Shown here: positions 45,074 through 52,452 of the stretch, piece by piece
How positions within the stretch are numbered: position 1 is the stretch's first letter
How the letters are laid out: the number at the start of each line of letters is the position of its first letter
Origin: Sphingobacteriaceae bacterium
GTDB lineage: Bacteria; Bacteroidota; Bacteroidia; B-17B0; Aurantibacillaceae
Reading direction: 5' to 3'
DNA: 52,452 nucleotides
Assembly: GCA_947453445.1 (NCBI GenBank)
Contig: CANGGP010000017.1
Location: 1 to 52,452 of the forward strand
Program-made: the position numbers and the translations under genes
The notes under the pieces: generated by a model
Seen by the model: the letters and a program-made list of their open reading frames with translations, nothing else
The model's database searches: none
What the model was told of the DNA's origin: nothing

Positions 45074-46284
45074 AGATTGGTATCATAGATTTTTTGAAGC
45101 ACAAGCACCCCTTTTTAATTGGTGCTTTTGTTTTTTTAGGCACCTTACTCATTTATTTGGTGTTCAAAATATTTATTATTTCAGCCAATTACAATGCCTT
45201 GGCTTATCAAGACAATAACAACCATTCGTTTAATTTAATTGTGCCTCAGAAGCTTGATTTTTGCGGAGAAGCCATACCAACCAACAATGTGAAAATTAAT
45301 CGGGCTTTGGCTGAGGAATTTTACGACAACACCTATTGGAAAAACAATTCTGCCATTTTATTTAGAAAAGCACAAAGATGGTTTCCGGTGATTGAACCCA
45401 TTTTAAAGCAGCAGGGGGTGCCCGATGATTTTAAGTATTTGGCTGTGATTGAAAGTCACTTGAGCAATGTAACTTCACCGGCCGGTGCCGCCGGATTTTG
45501 GCAATTGGTGCCTATTTCGGCCTATAACTTTGGATTAGAAGTAAATGATTTTATTGATGAGAGATACCATGTGGAAAAATCAACATTGGCTGCTTGTCAC
45601 TTGATAAAGCAAGCGTATTCGGTATTTAAAAACTGGACTTTGGCTGCGGCGGCCTACAATTTTGGTATCAATGGCATACAAAAAGCATTGGATTGTCAGA
45701 AAACCGACAATTATTTTGATTTGTTGTTGAATGATGAAACCGGCTCTTATTTATACCGCTTATTGGCTTACAAAACTTTGCTTTCAAGTCCGAAACACTT
45801 TGGCATTCAAAAACACCACCATTTGAATCAAAAATCGCAAATTGCATTTAAGGTTGTGAAAGTGGATACTTCGGTAACACACCTCATGTATTTGGCTTGG
45901 CACTTGGGTTGTACGGTAAAAGAATTGAGGGATTTTAATCCTTGGTTACTGAAGGATGTATTGGTTAATCCTGCCCGAAAGAACTATGAATTTAAATTGC
46001 CGAAAAATTCAAAAATTGATTATTCTGATTATTTAAATGATGTGATGCATGAAAGTGCGGGAAGTGCAATTGATTTAAAATCAAAGAAAGATTCTTTGTT
46101 AAAAGCGCCTGTTGATTCTGTTGCGCAAGAAAAATCATTGATTCATTATGTGGTGAAGATCAATGAACCATTGAAAAATTTAGCAGATTTTTTTAGGGTC
46201 AACGAGGAGGATTTGCGTAAATGGAACAATTTAAAACCCAATGATATTGCGGTAAAGGGCCAAACATTGGTGATTTATCAATAA
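45070..46284 (+). CDS. MltD-like lytic transglycosylase with LysM domain
   Basis: A 404-residue peptidoglycan enzyme. N-terminal hydrophobic anchor (about 14-36). The SLT domain spans about 115-245 with the catalytic Glu in [26 protein letters not shown], then [30 protein letters not shown]. The C-terminus has a LysM-like region (about 350-404, [30 protein letters not shown]...GQTLVIYQ) and a less clear earlier repeat. It cleaves murein glycan strands, perhaps to make room for the export complex. The TTG start overlaps the previous stop (TTGA). Its own stop directly abuts the convergent gene at 46285. Confidence 0.88.
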   Translation: MKIGIIDFLKHKHPFLIGAFVFLGTLLIYLVFKIFIISANYNALAYQDNNNHSFNLIVPQKLDFCGEAIPTNNVKINRALAEEFYDNTYWKNNSAILFRKAQRWFPVIEPILKQQGVPDDFKYLAVIESHLSNVTSPAGAAGFWQLVPISAYNFGLEVNDFIDERYHVEKSTLAACHLIKQAYSVFKNWTLAAAAYNFGINGIQKALDCQKTDNYFDLLLNDETGSYLYRLLAYKTLLSSPKHFGIQKHHHLNQKSQIAFKVVKVDTSVTHLMYLAWHLGCTVKELRDFNPWLLKDVLVNPARKNYEFKLPKNSKIDYSDYLNDVMHESAGSAIDLKSKKDSLLKAPVDSVAQEKSLIHYVVKINEPLKNLADFFRVNEEDLRKWNNLKPNDIAVKGQTLVIYQ

Positions 46285-47124
46285 TTACAGTTCACTTAAT
46301 TTAAATTTCTCTTTTACGCGGATACCTTTTTCGGTGTTTTCAACGGTGATACATTCAATACTTGGATCGTGCTCTAAATACAATACCCAATTTTGATCAG
46401 CAGCTTCTTGTAAAATTTTGGTTTTTTCTTTCATTGTTTCAAGCGGTCGAACGTCATAAGCCATCACATAAGGCAATGGTACATGTGCTGCACTTGGCAA
46501 TAAATCGGCCATGTATAATATTTTACGGCCTTTGAATTCAATAAAGGGTAATACCATGGCTTCGGTATGCCCATATACCTCTTTAAAAGACATGCTGTCG
46601 GCAAACTGTTTTGTGGTATCGAGCATTTTAAGTTGGCCGCTTTCTTGAATGGGGACAATGTTTTCTTTTAAGAAGCTGGCTTTTTCACGTGGATTCGGAT
46701 TTAAGGCCCAATCCCATTGTTTTTGATGGATGTGGTAAGTGGCATTTTTAAATGCCGGTTCGAGCTTGCTGTGATCAGCATTGTATTGAATGCTACCGCC
46801 GCAGTGGTCGAAGTGCAAATGTGTAAGTACCATATCCGTTATATCATTGGCAGTAAAACCATAATGGTTTAGGGATTTCTCAAGTGTATCATCGCCATGC
46901 AAATAATAATGCGAAAAAAATTTTTGGTCTTGTTTATTGCCCATGCCATTGTCGATGAGTATTAATTGCTTACCGTTTTCAATTAATAAGCAACGTAGTG
47001 CCCAGCTGCACATATTGTTATCGTCGGCGGGATTTAGTTTGTGCCAAATACTTTTAGGCACTACGCCAAACATAGCGCCGCCATCTAATTTAAAATGACC
47101 GGTATTGATTGTAAAAAGATTCAT
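46285..47124 (-). CDS. Metallo-beta-lactamase-fold hydrolase
   Basis: A 279-residue MBL-fold protein. The metal site is HLHFDHCGG (about 111-119) with further ligands in EVYGHTEAMV and MADLLPSAAH. It resembles lactonase/quorum-quenching-like MBL proteins, but the substrate cannot be deduced. Two inverted repeats lie just upstream. Its stop codon touches the convergent transglycosylase's stop (0 bp gap). Confidence 0.85.
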   Translation of the reverse strand: MNLFTINTGHFKLDGGAMFGVVPKSIWHKLNPADDNNMCSWALRCLLIENGKQLILIDNGMGNKQDQKFFSHYYLHGDDTLEKSLNHYGFTANDITDMVLTHLHFDHCGGSIQYNADHSKLEPAFKNATYHIHQKQWDWALNPNPREKASFLKENIVPIQESGQLKMLDTTKQFADSMSFKEVYGHTEAMVLPFIEFKGRKILYMADLLPSAAHVPLPYVMAYDVRPLETMKEKTKILQEAADQNWVLYLEHDPSIECITVENTEKGIRVKEKFKLSEL

Positions 47125-47133
47125 AACAATAGA

Positions 47134-47207
47134 ATTAGCTTTGTAAATATGCTAATTTATTTCCTTGTTTTGATGTGATGAATTTTGGAAATTCTAGAAT
47201 TCAAAAT
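47134..47207 (-). promoter_or_regulatory. Two inverted repeats upstream of the MBL-fold gene
   Basis: ATTAGC-N11-GCTAAT (47134-47156) lies 10 bases upstream of the start codon. A larger imperfect palindrome centred on TTCTAGAA, with arms ATTTTG/CAAAAT (47182-47207), lies further up. Either may be an operator. No convincing -7 element is seen on the minus strand. Confidence 0.3.
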
Positions 47208-47256
47208 GAATTTATTATTAACCAATCAAAATACCTTAATAATTTAGAGATTATAC

Positions 47257-47697
47257 TCATTGAGGGGCCACATCGATTCTAATTTCTTCCCTTACATAGC
47301 TTAAAGATGAAGATTTAGGGAAGATTTTAACCCTTGTAGGTGTTACAACAAATTCGTGTCCGGTAGAAATAGATTTGAATTCATTCATCTTCAGAAAGAA
47401 TAAATCTTCAGATTCAAAGCCACCTTGAATAAAATAAGAGAGTTTTCTAGCAATTAGATGGCTAGAGTCTTTATAACAAATAATGACGTGAGCTTTCGGT
47501 TCAGACTGAAAATAAGTTGCTATGATTTTTTTTGAATCAACAGAATCTGGAATATTAAAATTATACATTTCGAGTAGTTGAGTTTTATGGGCTTTTAAAT
47601 TCTCAAAACATTCACCATAAACATCACTAGTGTCGATTCTGTTTGAACACGCGGTTATTAAAAAAGTAAATAAAAAGAGGATTAAAATTCTTTTCAT
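47257..47697 (-). CDS. Small lipoprotein of unknown function
   Basis: A 146-residue protein with a lipoprotein signal (MKRILILFLFTFLITACSN, lipobox Cys17). The mature part has mixed alpha/beta character, two further Cys (in GECFEN and IICYKD) and no motif that I recognise. It has its own -7 element (TATTTTTG on the minus strand, 47709-47716). Upstream and downstream genes are not obviously related. Confidence 0.7.
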   Translation of the reverse strand: MKRILILFLFTFLITACSNRIDTSDVYGECFENLKAHKTQLLEMYNFNIPDSVDSKKIIATYFQSEPKAHVIICYKDSSHLIARKLSYFIQGGFESEDLFFLKMNEFKSISTGHEFVVTPTRVKIFPKSSSLSYVREEIRIDVAPQ

Positions 47698-47870
47698 AAT
47701 TAATACAACAAAAATATGAAAATATTGTAAATGAAATTTATCTAAGATTGTAAATGAACTTTCTAATGTGATGATTTATGAAAAACTAACTGTTTGAGTT
47801 TCATTTAAGGTAGTTCATTTTTATTAAATCTTAAAGAAACGCCGTGATAAACAAAGTTTAAATGCTGTGT

Positions 47871-48017
47871 GCGCAAGGGATGGAACGGGCCGATAGGCAT
47901 GTTTGAGCTCTTTTTTTGCGGCCTCTTTTTTCGCAAAAAAAAGCGAGTAGTGACAGCCCGACCCATAAAGCAAAAACACGCCAAGTATTTCATGGTTTTT
48001 TGCTTTATGGGATGCGC
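47871..48017. repeat. Nested inverted-repeat intergenic element
   Basis: From outside in: GGGC (47887-47890) faces GCCC (47956-47959); TTTTTTTGCG (47911-47920) faces CGCAAAAAAA (47932-47941); and a long hairpin CCCATAAAGCAAAAAC (47962-47977) pairs with GTTTTTTGCTTTATGGG (47995-48011). The G/C-rich flanks (GCGCAAGGGATGGAACGGGC and GAGTAGTGACAGCCCGACCC) look like conserved borders of a dispersed element found after genes in Bacteroidota. I cannot name the family with certainty. Confidence 0.5.
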
Positions 48018-48047
48018 CCTAAAAATGAATATTTTAAGTTTTTGTTT

Positions 48048-48082
48048 AAAAAAAAAGCCCCTGAAATTTCAGCGGCTTTTTT
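48048..48082. terminator. Bidirectional terminator of the M43 protease gene
   Basis: A-rich run, GCC, the palindrome CTGAAATTTCAG, GGC and TTTTTT. It lies just after the stop of the minus-strand gene and is symmetrical, so it can stop transcription from both sides. Confidence 0.75.
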
Positions 48083-48085
48083 ATT

Positions 48086-50353
48086 TTAGTGATTCACCAC
48101 TATTTTTTTGACGGTTTTTTCATTTGCCGTTTGAATGTTGACGAAGTAGATGCCGTTTGGCTTACTGCTTAAATTAATATCGAACACTTGGTTGTTGACG
48201 TGTTCAATTTTATCGGTTGAAATAACTTGTCCCAGTGAGTTTACAATGGTAATGTCTACTGATTCTTCTTTAGGGAGTGTAAAGATTAAGCTAAATATCC
48301 CATCGCTTGGGTTAGGCATGATGTTAACATTAGCACTTAATGCGGCTTTATTTTCTTTTAAGCCTAAAACAGGACTACAAGTAATTTGGGGGATAATGGC
48401 CAGTTGAATTTTCGCGTTTCGCTGGTAACGGAATGTTCGCCAAGTATTGTTGTATTGCATGTACCACGCACTTGAATCAACGGCTGAATTATATCGTGTA
48501 TTGTGCATAATTTTAATTGAATCGAGTGGTGATAAAATTGGCGATTCAACACCGATAAAGAAACCTGAAGCTGGGTTCACTATAACCGGACTAGGGAAAT
48601 CGAAACGGAACGGAATAATTTTTGTGTTAGGGATAACGTATCCCGATTTGCCGAGATAAGAGACAGACGCAGTTTTAACTGAATTTTTAATTTTACCCAA
48701 ACTATCGTTTTTTGAACCGGCAACAGCACCCGGACCGCCGCCTACGCTACCGCCATAAACACGGCAATAAATTTGTGTGGTAATACCCGGTCCTTTGGTG
48801 CCAGAACTATCGAAAAATACAATGGCGCTATTCACTTGCGGCGATGTGAAGGCCGTATACGTTGAAGGTGGGAAGTATTGCGCAAAGGCTTTGTCTTTGT
48901 AACAATTGGTACCTGTTAAGAATCCTGCAAAACCTGTTTGACAACCGATTACCAAACTGCTGTTTGGTGCTTTGTAAGTTGTAAGGGTATCAACGTTTTT
49001 AATCATTTTAATAGAATCGAGGCAAAGCGGAATGGCTTGACATGAACCTGAAGCGGTAATCAACATGGTATAAGTTGAAGAACTGACACTGTTGGTTGCC
49101 ACCAAAGATAAAGTGTATGTGCCTGGATTGCTTAATGAAATAGCAGGGTTAGGCACCGTTGCTGCGGGGCTAAAATTAGCGGCAGGTGAAGCGCTCCAGA
49201 TATAAGTTGGATTTGGCGTACCTGACGATGTGTTAAATGGGGTAAATGCACCACCAATACATTGAGAACTGTTTAAATTAAATGAGGCGATGGCTGAAGA
49301 GGCAGGTACAGCTGAAGTTACACTGGCAGTGCACAAGGCGTGCGAGCCCAATAAATTACGGTTTGGACATTGGCTCATCACCGTTTGAATACGGATGTTT
49401 TGAGCAGGGGTAAACATGTATTTACAAGCATCGTTGGTCATGTCCATAAAGTTCATTGGCATTTCGCCATTTGGACTTAAGTTTACACCACAGGCATCAA
49501 TTGGCGTGCTGGTAACGCAGCCATAATGTGCTTGTTTAGCGGTAGGTGTGTCGTTGCAATAATCTGACAAACAGTTACCATCGCCCCAAATGTGACGTAA
49601 ACCTAACCAGTGACCAATTTCGTGGGTAGCAGTACGACCTTTGTCGTACGGTGATTGTGTTGTGCCAACAGTTCCGAAAGCTTTTGCCCAAACCCAAATA
49701 CCATCATTGGTAGAAGTACCGAATTGTCCGCCGAATAAACCTGTAAGGCCGGTACCTGTAGGGTAAGTGGCCATACCATTCCAATCTTGTACCGGTGGTT
49801 TGTCGCTAATCCAAATGTTGAAATATTTTGTGGGATCCCAAATGGTTGCCGGAATAATAACGGTATTTAAATAAGTTTTAAGATCGAGTGTTGGTGTAGC
49901 AGGGCTTTGCCAAGCGTTTACGATGGCGCTTACACGGTCAATACCTCGCTCTTGCAAATTGGTGCCTTGTGGATTTTGTTGTGCCATACAGAAGCGGATG
50001 CCGGTGTTGGCAATTAAGTTGCTGAAGTATGAAGGTACGTTAACGGTACCAGTTCCTCTTCCTGCAAAGTCGGCATTTAACACTTGCATTTGTGAGTACA
50101 CTTGGTTTGAATCGATATTTGGGAAAGTACCAATGGCTTCGCCAAAATGAATGATGTGCACAATCACAGGAATGGTGTAGTTCACAATTTGGCCTTTACC
50201 GGCTTGTTTTTTAAAATTTTCAACTTGGCTGTTCATCCAGTTGTCCCAAGCATCGCCTGGAGCAGAAGTGCCGCAACTCGATTGTTGATTTTGTGCTTTA
50301 AAATAAGTGCTGGCTAAAACAGCAAGGCATATAAGCGTTAGTTTTTTGATCAT
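48086..50353 (-). CDS. Secreted M43 (cytophagalysin-like) metalloprotease with T9SS sorting domain
   Basis: A 755-residue protein. Signal peptide 1-20, then the pappalysin-like catalytic domain (about 30-345): zinc site THEIGHWLGLRHIWGDGNC with intact HExxHxxGxxH, DYCNDTPTAKQAHYGC, and the Met-turn MNFMDMTNDACKYMFT. A PKD domain follows (about 360-450, PTYIWSASPAANFSPA). The last 80 residues are a type A sorting domain (IMPNPSDGIFSLIFTLP, VDITIVNSLGQVIST, KPNGIYFVNIQT, KKIVVNH). It is an exported protease that probably digests extracellular protein. Confidence 0.93.
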   Translation of the reverse strand: MIKKLTLICLAVLASTYFKAQNQQSSCGTSAPGDAWDNWMNSQVENFKKQAGKGQIVNYTIPVIVHIIHFGEAIGTFPNIDSNQVYSQMQVLNADFAGRGTGTVNVPSYFSNLIANTGIRFCMAQQNPQGTNLQERGIDRVSAIVNAWQSPATPTLDLKTYLNTVIIPATIWDPTKYFNIWISDKPPVQDWNGMATYPTGTGLTGLFGGQFGTSTNDGIWVWAKAFGTVGTTQSPYDKGRTATHEIGHWLGLRHIWGDGNCLSDYCNDTPTAKQAHYGCVTSTPIDACGVNLSPNGEMPMNFMDMTNDACKYMFTPAQNIRIQTVMSQCPNRNLLGSHALCTASVTSAVPASSAIASFNLNSSQCIGGAFTPFNTSSGTPNPTYIWSASPAANFSPAATVPNPAISLSNPGTYTLSLVATNSVSSSTYTMLITASGSCQAIPLCLDSIKMIKNVDTLTTYKAPNSSLVIGCQTGFAGFLTGTNCYKDKAFAQYFPPSTYTAFTSPQVNSAIVFFDSSGTKGPGITTQIYCRVYGGSVGGGPGAVAGSKNDSLGKIKNSVKTASVSYLGKSGYVIPNTKIIPFRFDFPSPVIVNPASGFFIGVESPILSPLDSIKIMHNTRYNSAVDSSAWYMQYNNTWRTFRYQRNAKIQLAIIPQITCSPVLGLKENKAALSANVNIMPNPSDGIFSLIFTLPKEESVDITIVNSLGQVISTDKIEHVNNQVFDINLSSKPNGIYFVNIQTANEKTVKKIVVNH

Positions 50354-50398
50354 ACGGTGGTGAATTATTGGTTACTAAAAGTATAAAAAATAGAACAT

Positions 50399-50421
50399 AA
50401 AAAAAAATGGCTCACTCAGCC
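50399..50421 (-). terminator. Terminator of pcrA
   Basis: On the minus strand GGCT-GAGTG-AGCC is followed by A and nine T. It lies about 30 bases after the helicase stop codon. Confidence 0.8.
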
Positions 50422-50450
50422 AAAGCGCGATTTTACGAAAGGCTTTGTGT

Positions 50451-52452
50451 TTATAATTTACTCAGTTTTGCAAATTTAAGGAGCAGGTTTTTGTTACCGT
50501 TTTGCTCAAAGTTAATAATGGCCTTTGTTTCGGGCCAAACACCAATGATTTCGCTGATTTGCCCTTTGCCGAATTTTTCATGTAAAACCAAATCGCCAAC
50601 GTTTAATGATTTATTTAAACTTAAATCGATGGCTTGCGATTGCGAGGTGCTTAAACTTGAGTTGAGACGAATTAATTTTTTGGGTTTGGCTTGAAAGTTT
50701 AATTCTTTTCCGCCGCTGCCAATGATTTTTTCGTTGCTCTTGTTTCCTGCTTCGAATTGGTTTCTAAAAGCGGCAAACGGATCGGTGCCGTCGAAGGGTT
50801 TAAAAGAATTGCCTTCAGGGTACTCTAAAAAACGTTCGTCTATTTCATCTATAAAGCGACTTGGTTCGCAATAAGTAATGTTGCCATAACGGTAACGGGT
50901 GCTCGCATAACTAAGTGTGGCTTGCTTTTCGGCGCGGGTAATGGCTACGTAAAACAAACGGCGTTCTTCTTCAAGTTCGGTACGGCTATTTATGCTGAGT
51001 TGCGAAGGGAACAAATTTTCTTCTAAACCAACAATGTAAACATACGGAAACTCCAATCCTTTAGCAGAGTGGATGGTCATCATGCTCACTTTATTATTGT
51101 CTTGGTCTTTTTCATCTTCCGAATCTACATTGGTGAGCAGGGTAATTTCCTGCATAAATTCATCGAGTGTTTTAAGGTAATCGTTTACTTCTTCTTTAAA
51201 TAAGTGCTCTTCTTCGCCTTTGTTAAGGGTAGGTTTGATCAATTGACTCAACTCGTCTTCTTGCGGGGTACGCGGTTGCTCAACATAATCTTTAATGCCA
51301 TTTAAAAGTTCTTGTATGTTTTCGTAACGGCTAACGCCCTCGGGGGTTAATTTACTTTCTGCAAAAAGTTCTTTCACAATGCCTGTGTTTACGGCAATGT
51401 GGTTGGCCAATTCATAGGCATCTTTATAAGGTAGAAGATGGTTGAAAGTTTTGATTTGTGTTACAAAATCGTTGATTTTTCCGCTAATACCCGCATTGAT
51501 GCCCAAATTAAAATCCTTCAAATTGCTAATCACGGTCCACATACTAATATCGTGTTCGGCAGCGGCCACTGAAATTTTGTCGATGGTTGTTTGGCCAATG
51601 CCACGGGCAGGATAGTTGATGATGCGTTTTAAACTTTCGTCGTCATCATTATTAATCACCAAACGGTAATAAGAGAGCAGGTCTTTTATTTCTTTGCGTT
51701 GGTAAAAACTAATGCCGCCGTATATTTTATAAGGAATATTGAGTTTTCTTAAAGCCTCTTCAAAAGACCTAGACTGGGCGTTTGTGCGGTATAGTATCGC
51801 AAAGTCGCTGTTTTGCACTTGGCTTTGCATGCGCGTGTCAAAAATATTATTGGCAATTTTTTGTCCCTCTTCGTTATCGGTTGAAGCCTTGAATACTTTT
51901 ATTTTTTGACCTTCTTCATTGGTGGTGTAAACGGTTTTTTTGAATTGGTCTTTGTTGTTCGCGATGATTTGGTTGGCAGCTTCAACAATGTTTTTTGTGC
52001 TGCGGTAATTTTGTTCGAGTTTAAATGTTTGTAAATCGGGGTAATCGCGTTCAAAATTGAGGATGTTTTGAATGTTGGCACCTCTAAAGGCATAGATACT
52101 TTGGGCATCATCGCCAACTACACAAATGTTTTGAAAACGCGCGGCCAATTGTTTGATGATGACGTACTGAGAGAAATTGGTATCCTGGTACTCATCCACT
52201 AAGATGTAGCGAAATTTATTTTGGTATTTTAATAGTACATCCGGAAAATCGCGCAATAAAACATTGGTTTGAAATAACAAATCGTCGAAATCCATGGCGC
52301 CTGCCTTAAAATTGCGGCGCTGATATGCTTCGTAAACCTTACCCAGCATGGGTTTACGGCTGCTTTGGTCTTCTTGTTGTGTGATGGGATTGTTTAAATA
52401 ATGTTGTGCAGAAATGAGTTTGCTTTTTGCTTCGCTGATGCGGTTTAGCACC
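50451..52452 (-). CDS. pcrA: ATP-dependent DNA helicase PcrA/UvrD (N-terminus outside window)
   Basis: 666 residues are visible, without the N-terminal Walker A region, which lies beyond the right edge. Superfamily 1A motifs are in order: VDEYQDTNFSQ (II), VVGDDAQSIYAFRGA (III), LEQNYRSTKNI (IV), MTIHSAKGLEFPYVYIVGLE (V) and EEERRLFYVAITRAEKQ (VI). The tail ends GDLVLHEKFGKGQISEIIG, the Tudor-like RNA polymerase-binding module of PcrA. It unwinds DNA in repair and at transcription-replication conflicts. The frame is open to the edge, so the GTG at 52451 is an internal codon, not the start. Confidence 0.96.
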   Translation of the reverse strand, partial: VLNRISEAKSKLISAQHYLNNPITQQEDQSSRKPMLGKVYEAYQRRNFKAGAMDFDDLLFQTNVLLRDFPDVLLKYQNKFRYILVDEYQDTNFSQYVIIKQLAARFQNICVVGDDAQSIYAFRGANIQNILNFERDYPDLQTFKLEQNYRSTKNIVEAANQIIANNKDQFKKTVYTTNEEGQKIKVFKASTDNEEGQKIANNIFDTRMQSQVQNSDFAILYRTNAQSRSFEEALRKLNIPYKIYGGISFYQRKEIKDLLSYYRLVINNDDDESLKRIINYPARGIGQTTIDKISVAAAEHDISMWTVISNLKDFNLGINAGISGKINDFVTQIKTFNHLLPYKDAYELANHIAVNTGIVKELFAESKLTPEGVSRYENIQELLNGIKDYVEQPRTPQEDELSQLIKPTLNKGEEEHLFKEEVNDYLKTLDEFMQEITLLTNVDSEDEKDQDNNKVSMMTIHSAKGLEFPYVYIVGLEENLFPSQLSINSRTELEEERRLFYVAITRAEKQATLSYASTRYRYGNITYCEPSRFIDEIDERFLEYPEGNSFKPFDGTDPFAAFRNQFEAGNKSNEKIIGSGGKELNFQAKPKKLIRLNSSLSTSQSQAIDLSLNKSLNVGDLVLHEKFGKGQISEIIGVWPETKAIINFEQNGNKNLLLKFAKLSKL

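Larger units (their letters stand above)
47698..48085 (+). other. 388-bp intergenic region with complex inverted-repeat element
   Basis: There is no credible gene; short open frames here cross the repeats. It contains the promoter of the lipoprotein gene (47709-47716), the nested repeat element (47871-48011) and the bidirectional terminator (48048-48082). Confidence 0.6.

Noticed and set aside
47869-48111. Short plus-strand open frame across the inverted-repeat element and terminator
   Set aside because: Its sequence is made of A/T-run codons of the hairpins and it reads through a terminator; it is not a plausible gene.

Overview
The window looks like a chromosomal segment of a member of the Bacteroidota. 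It is AT-rich with A/T-rich start regions. Many genes are preceded by the phylum-specific -7 element TAnnTTTG, in places with a TTG about 19-20 bp upstream. Several products belong to the type IX secretion system (T9SS) world that is confined to this phylum: a PorP/SprF protein, type A and type B C-terminal sorting domains, SprB repeats, an OmpA/TPR/PD40 lipoprotein-like partner and a GldL/GldM-like protein. Heme A synthase, electron-transfer flavoprotein and a proline/glutamate-semialdehyde dehydrogenase suggest aerobic respiration of amino acids or fatty acids. I cannot place the organism below phylum level from sequence alone.

Layout. 1-3102 (-) is the 5' part of a large surface protein with an ALK-like glycine-rich domain and SprB repeats; it runs off the left edge. 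3293-9484 is housekeeping: pruA, a SirB1-like transglutaminase-fold protein, an etfB-etfA-bifunctional nuclease operon (-), an ECF sigma factor (-) and the SRP RNA (-). 9634-14837 (+) holds a glycosyltransferase, a small membrane protein, a beta-helix lipoprotein, ctaA and an M50 protease. 14845-17971 (-) is a metal-linked operon (HYC_CC_PP protein, HMA protein, TonB-dependent receptor). 18512-21381 (-) holds a GldL-GldM-like fusion protein and a type A T9SS cargo protein. 21515-26022 has a DsbA/FrnE-like lipoprotein, an AlkC-type glycosylase, an M1 peptidase and rpe.

26096-34945 is centred on T9SS. A pappalysin-like protein without its catalytic glutamate is divergent from an overlapping three-gene operon made of a 1609-residue PKD-rich type B cargo protein, a PorP/SprF protein and an OmpA-family protein. 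34988-40233 has a DUF2225 protein, a heptosyltransferase-like GT9, miaE, an RsmI-like methyltransferase and a PgpH-type HDIG phosphohydrolase. 40283-46284 (+) is a tightly packed polysaccharide operon: Wza-like export lipoprotein, tyrosine autokinase, rfbC, WecA/MraY-like transferase and MltD-like transglycosylase. 46285-52452 (-) ends with a metallo-beta-lactamase-fold hydrolase, a small lipoprotein, an intact M43 protease with a T9SS signal, and the C-terminal two thirds or so of PcrA/UvrD helicase.

The most unusual item is the 340-residue protein at 18512-19534. It joins two copies of the GldL membrane hairpin motif (FKIMHWPGA) to a region resembling the first periplasmic domain of GldM. 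It thus combines, in one short polypeptide, parts of the two proteins that normally form the T9SS/gliding motor. Orphan promoter-like modules lie on both sides of it.
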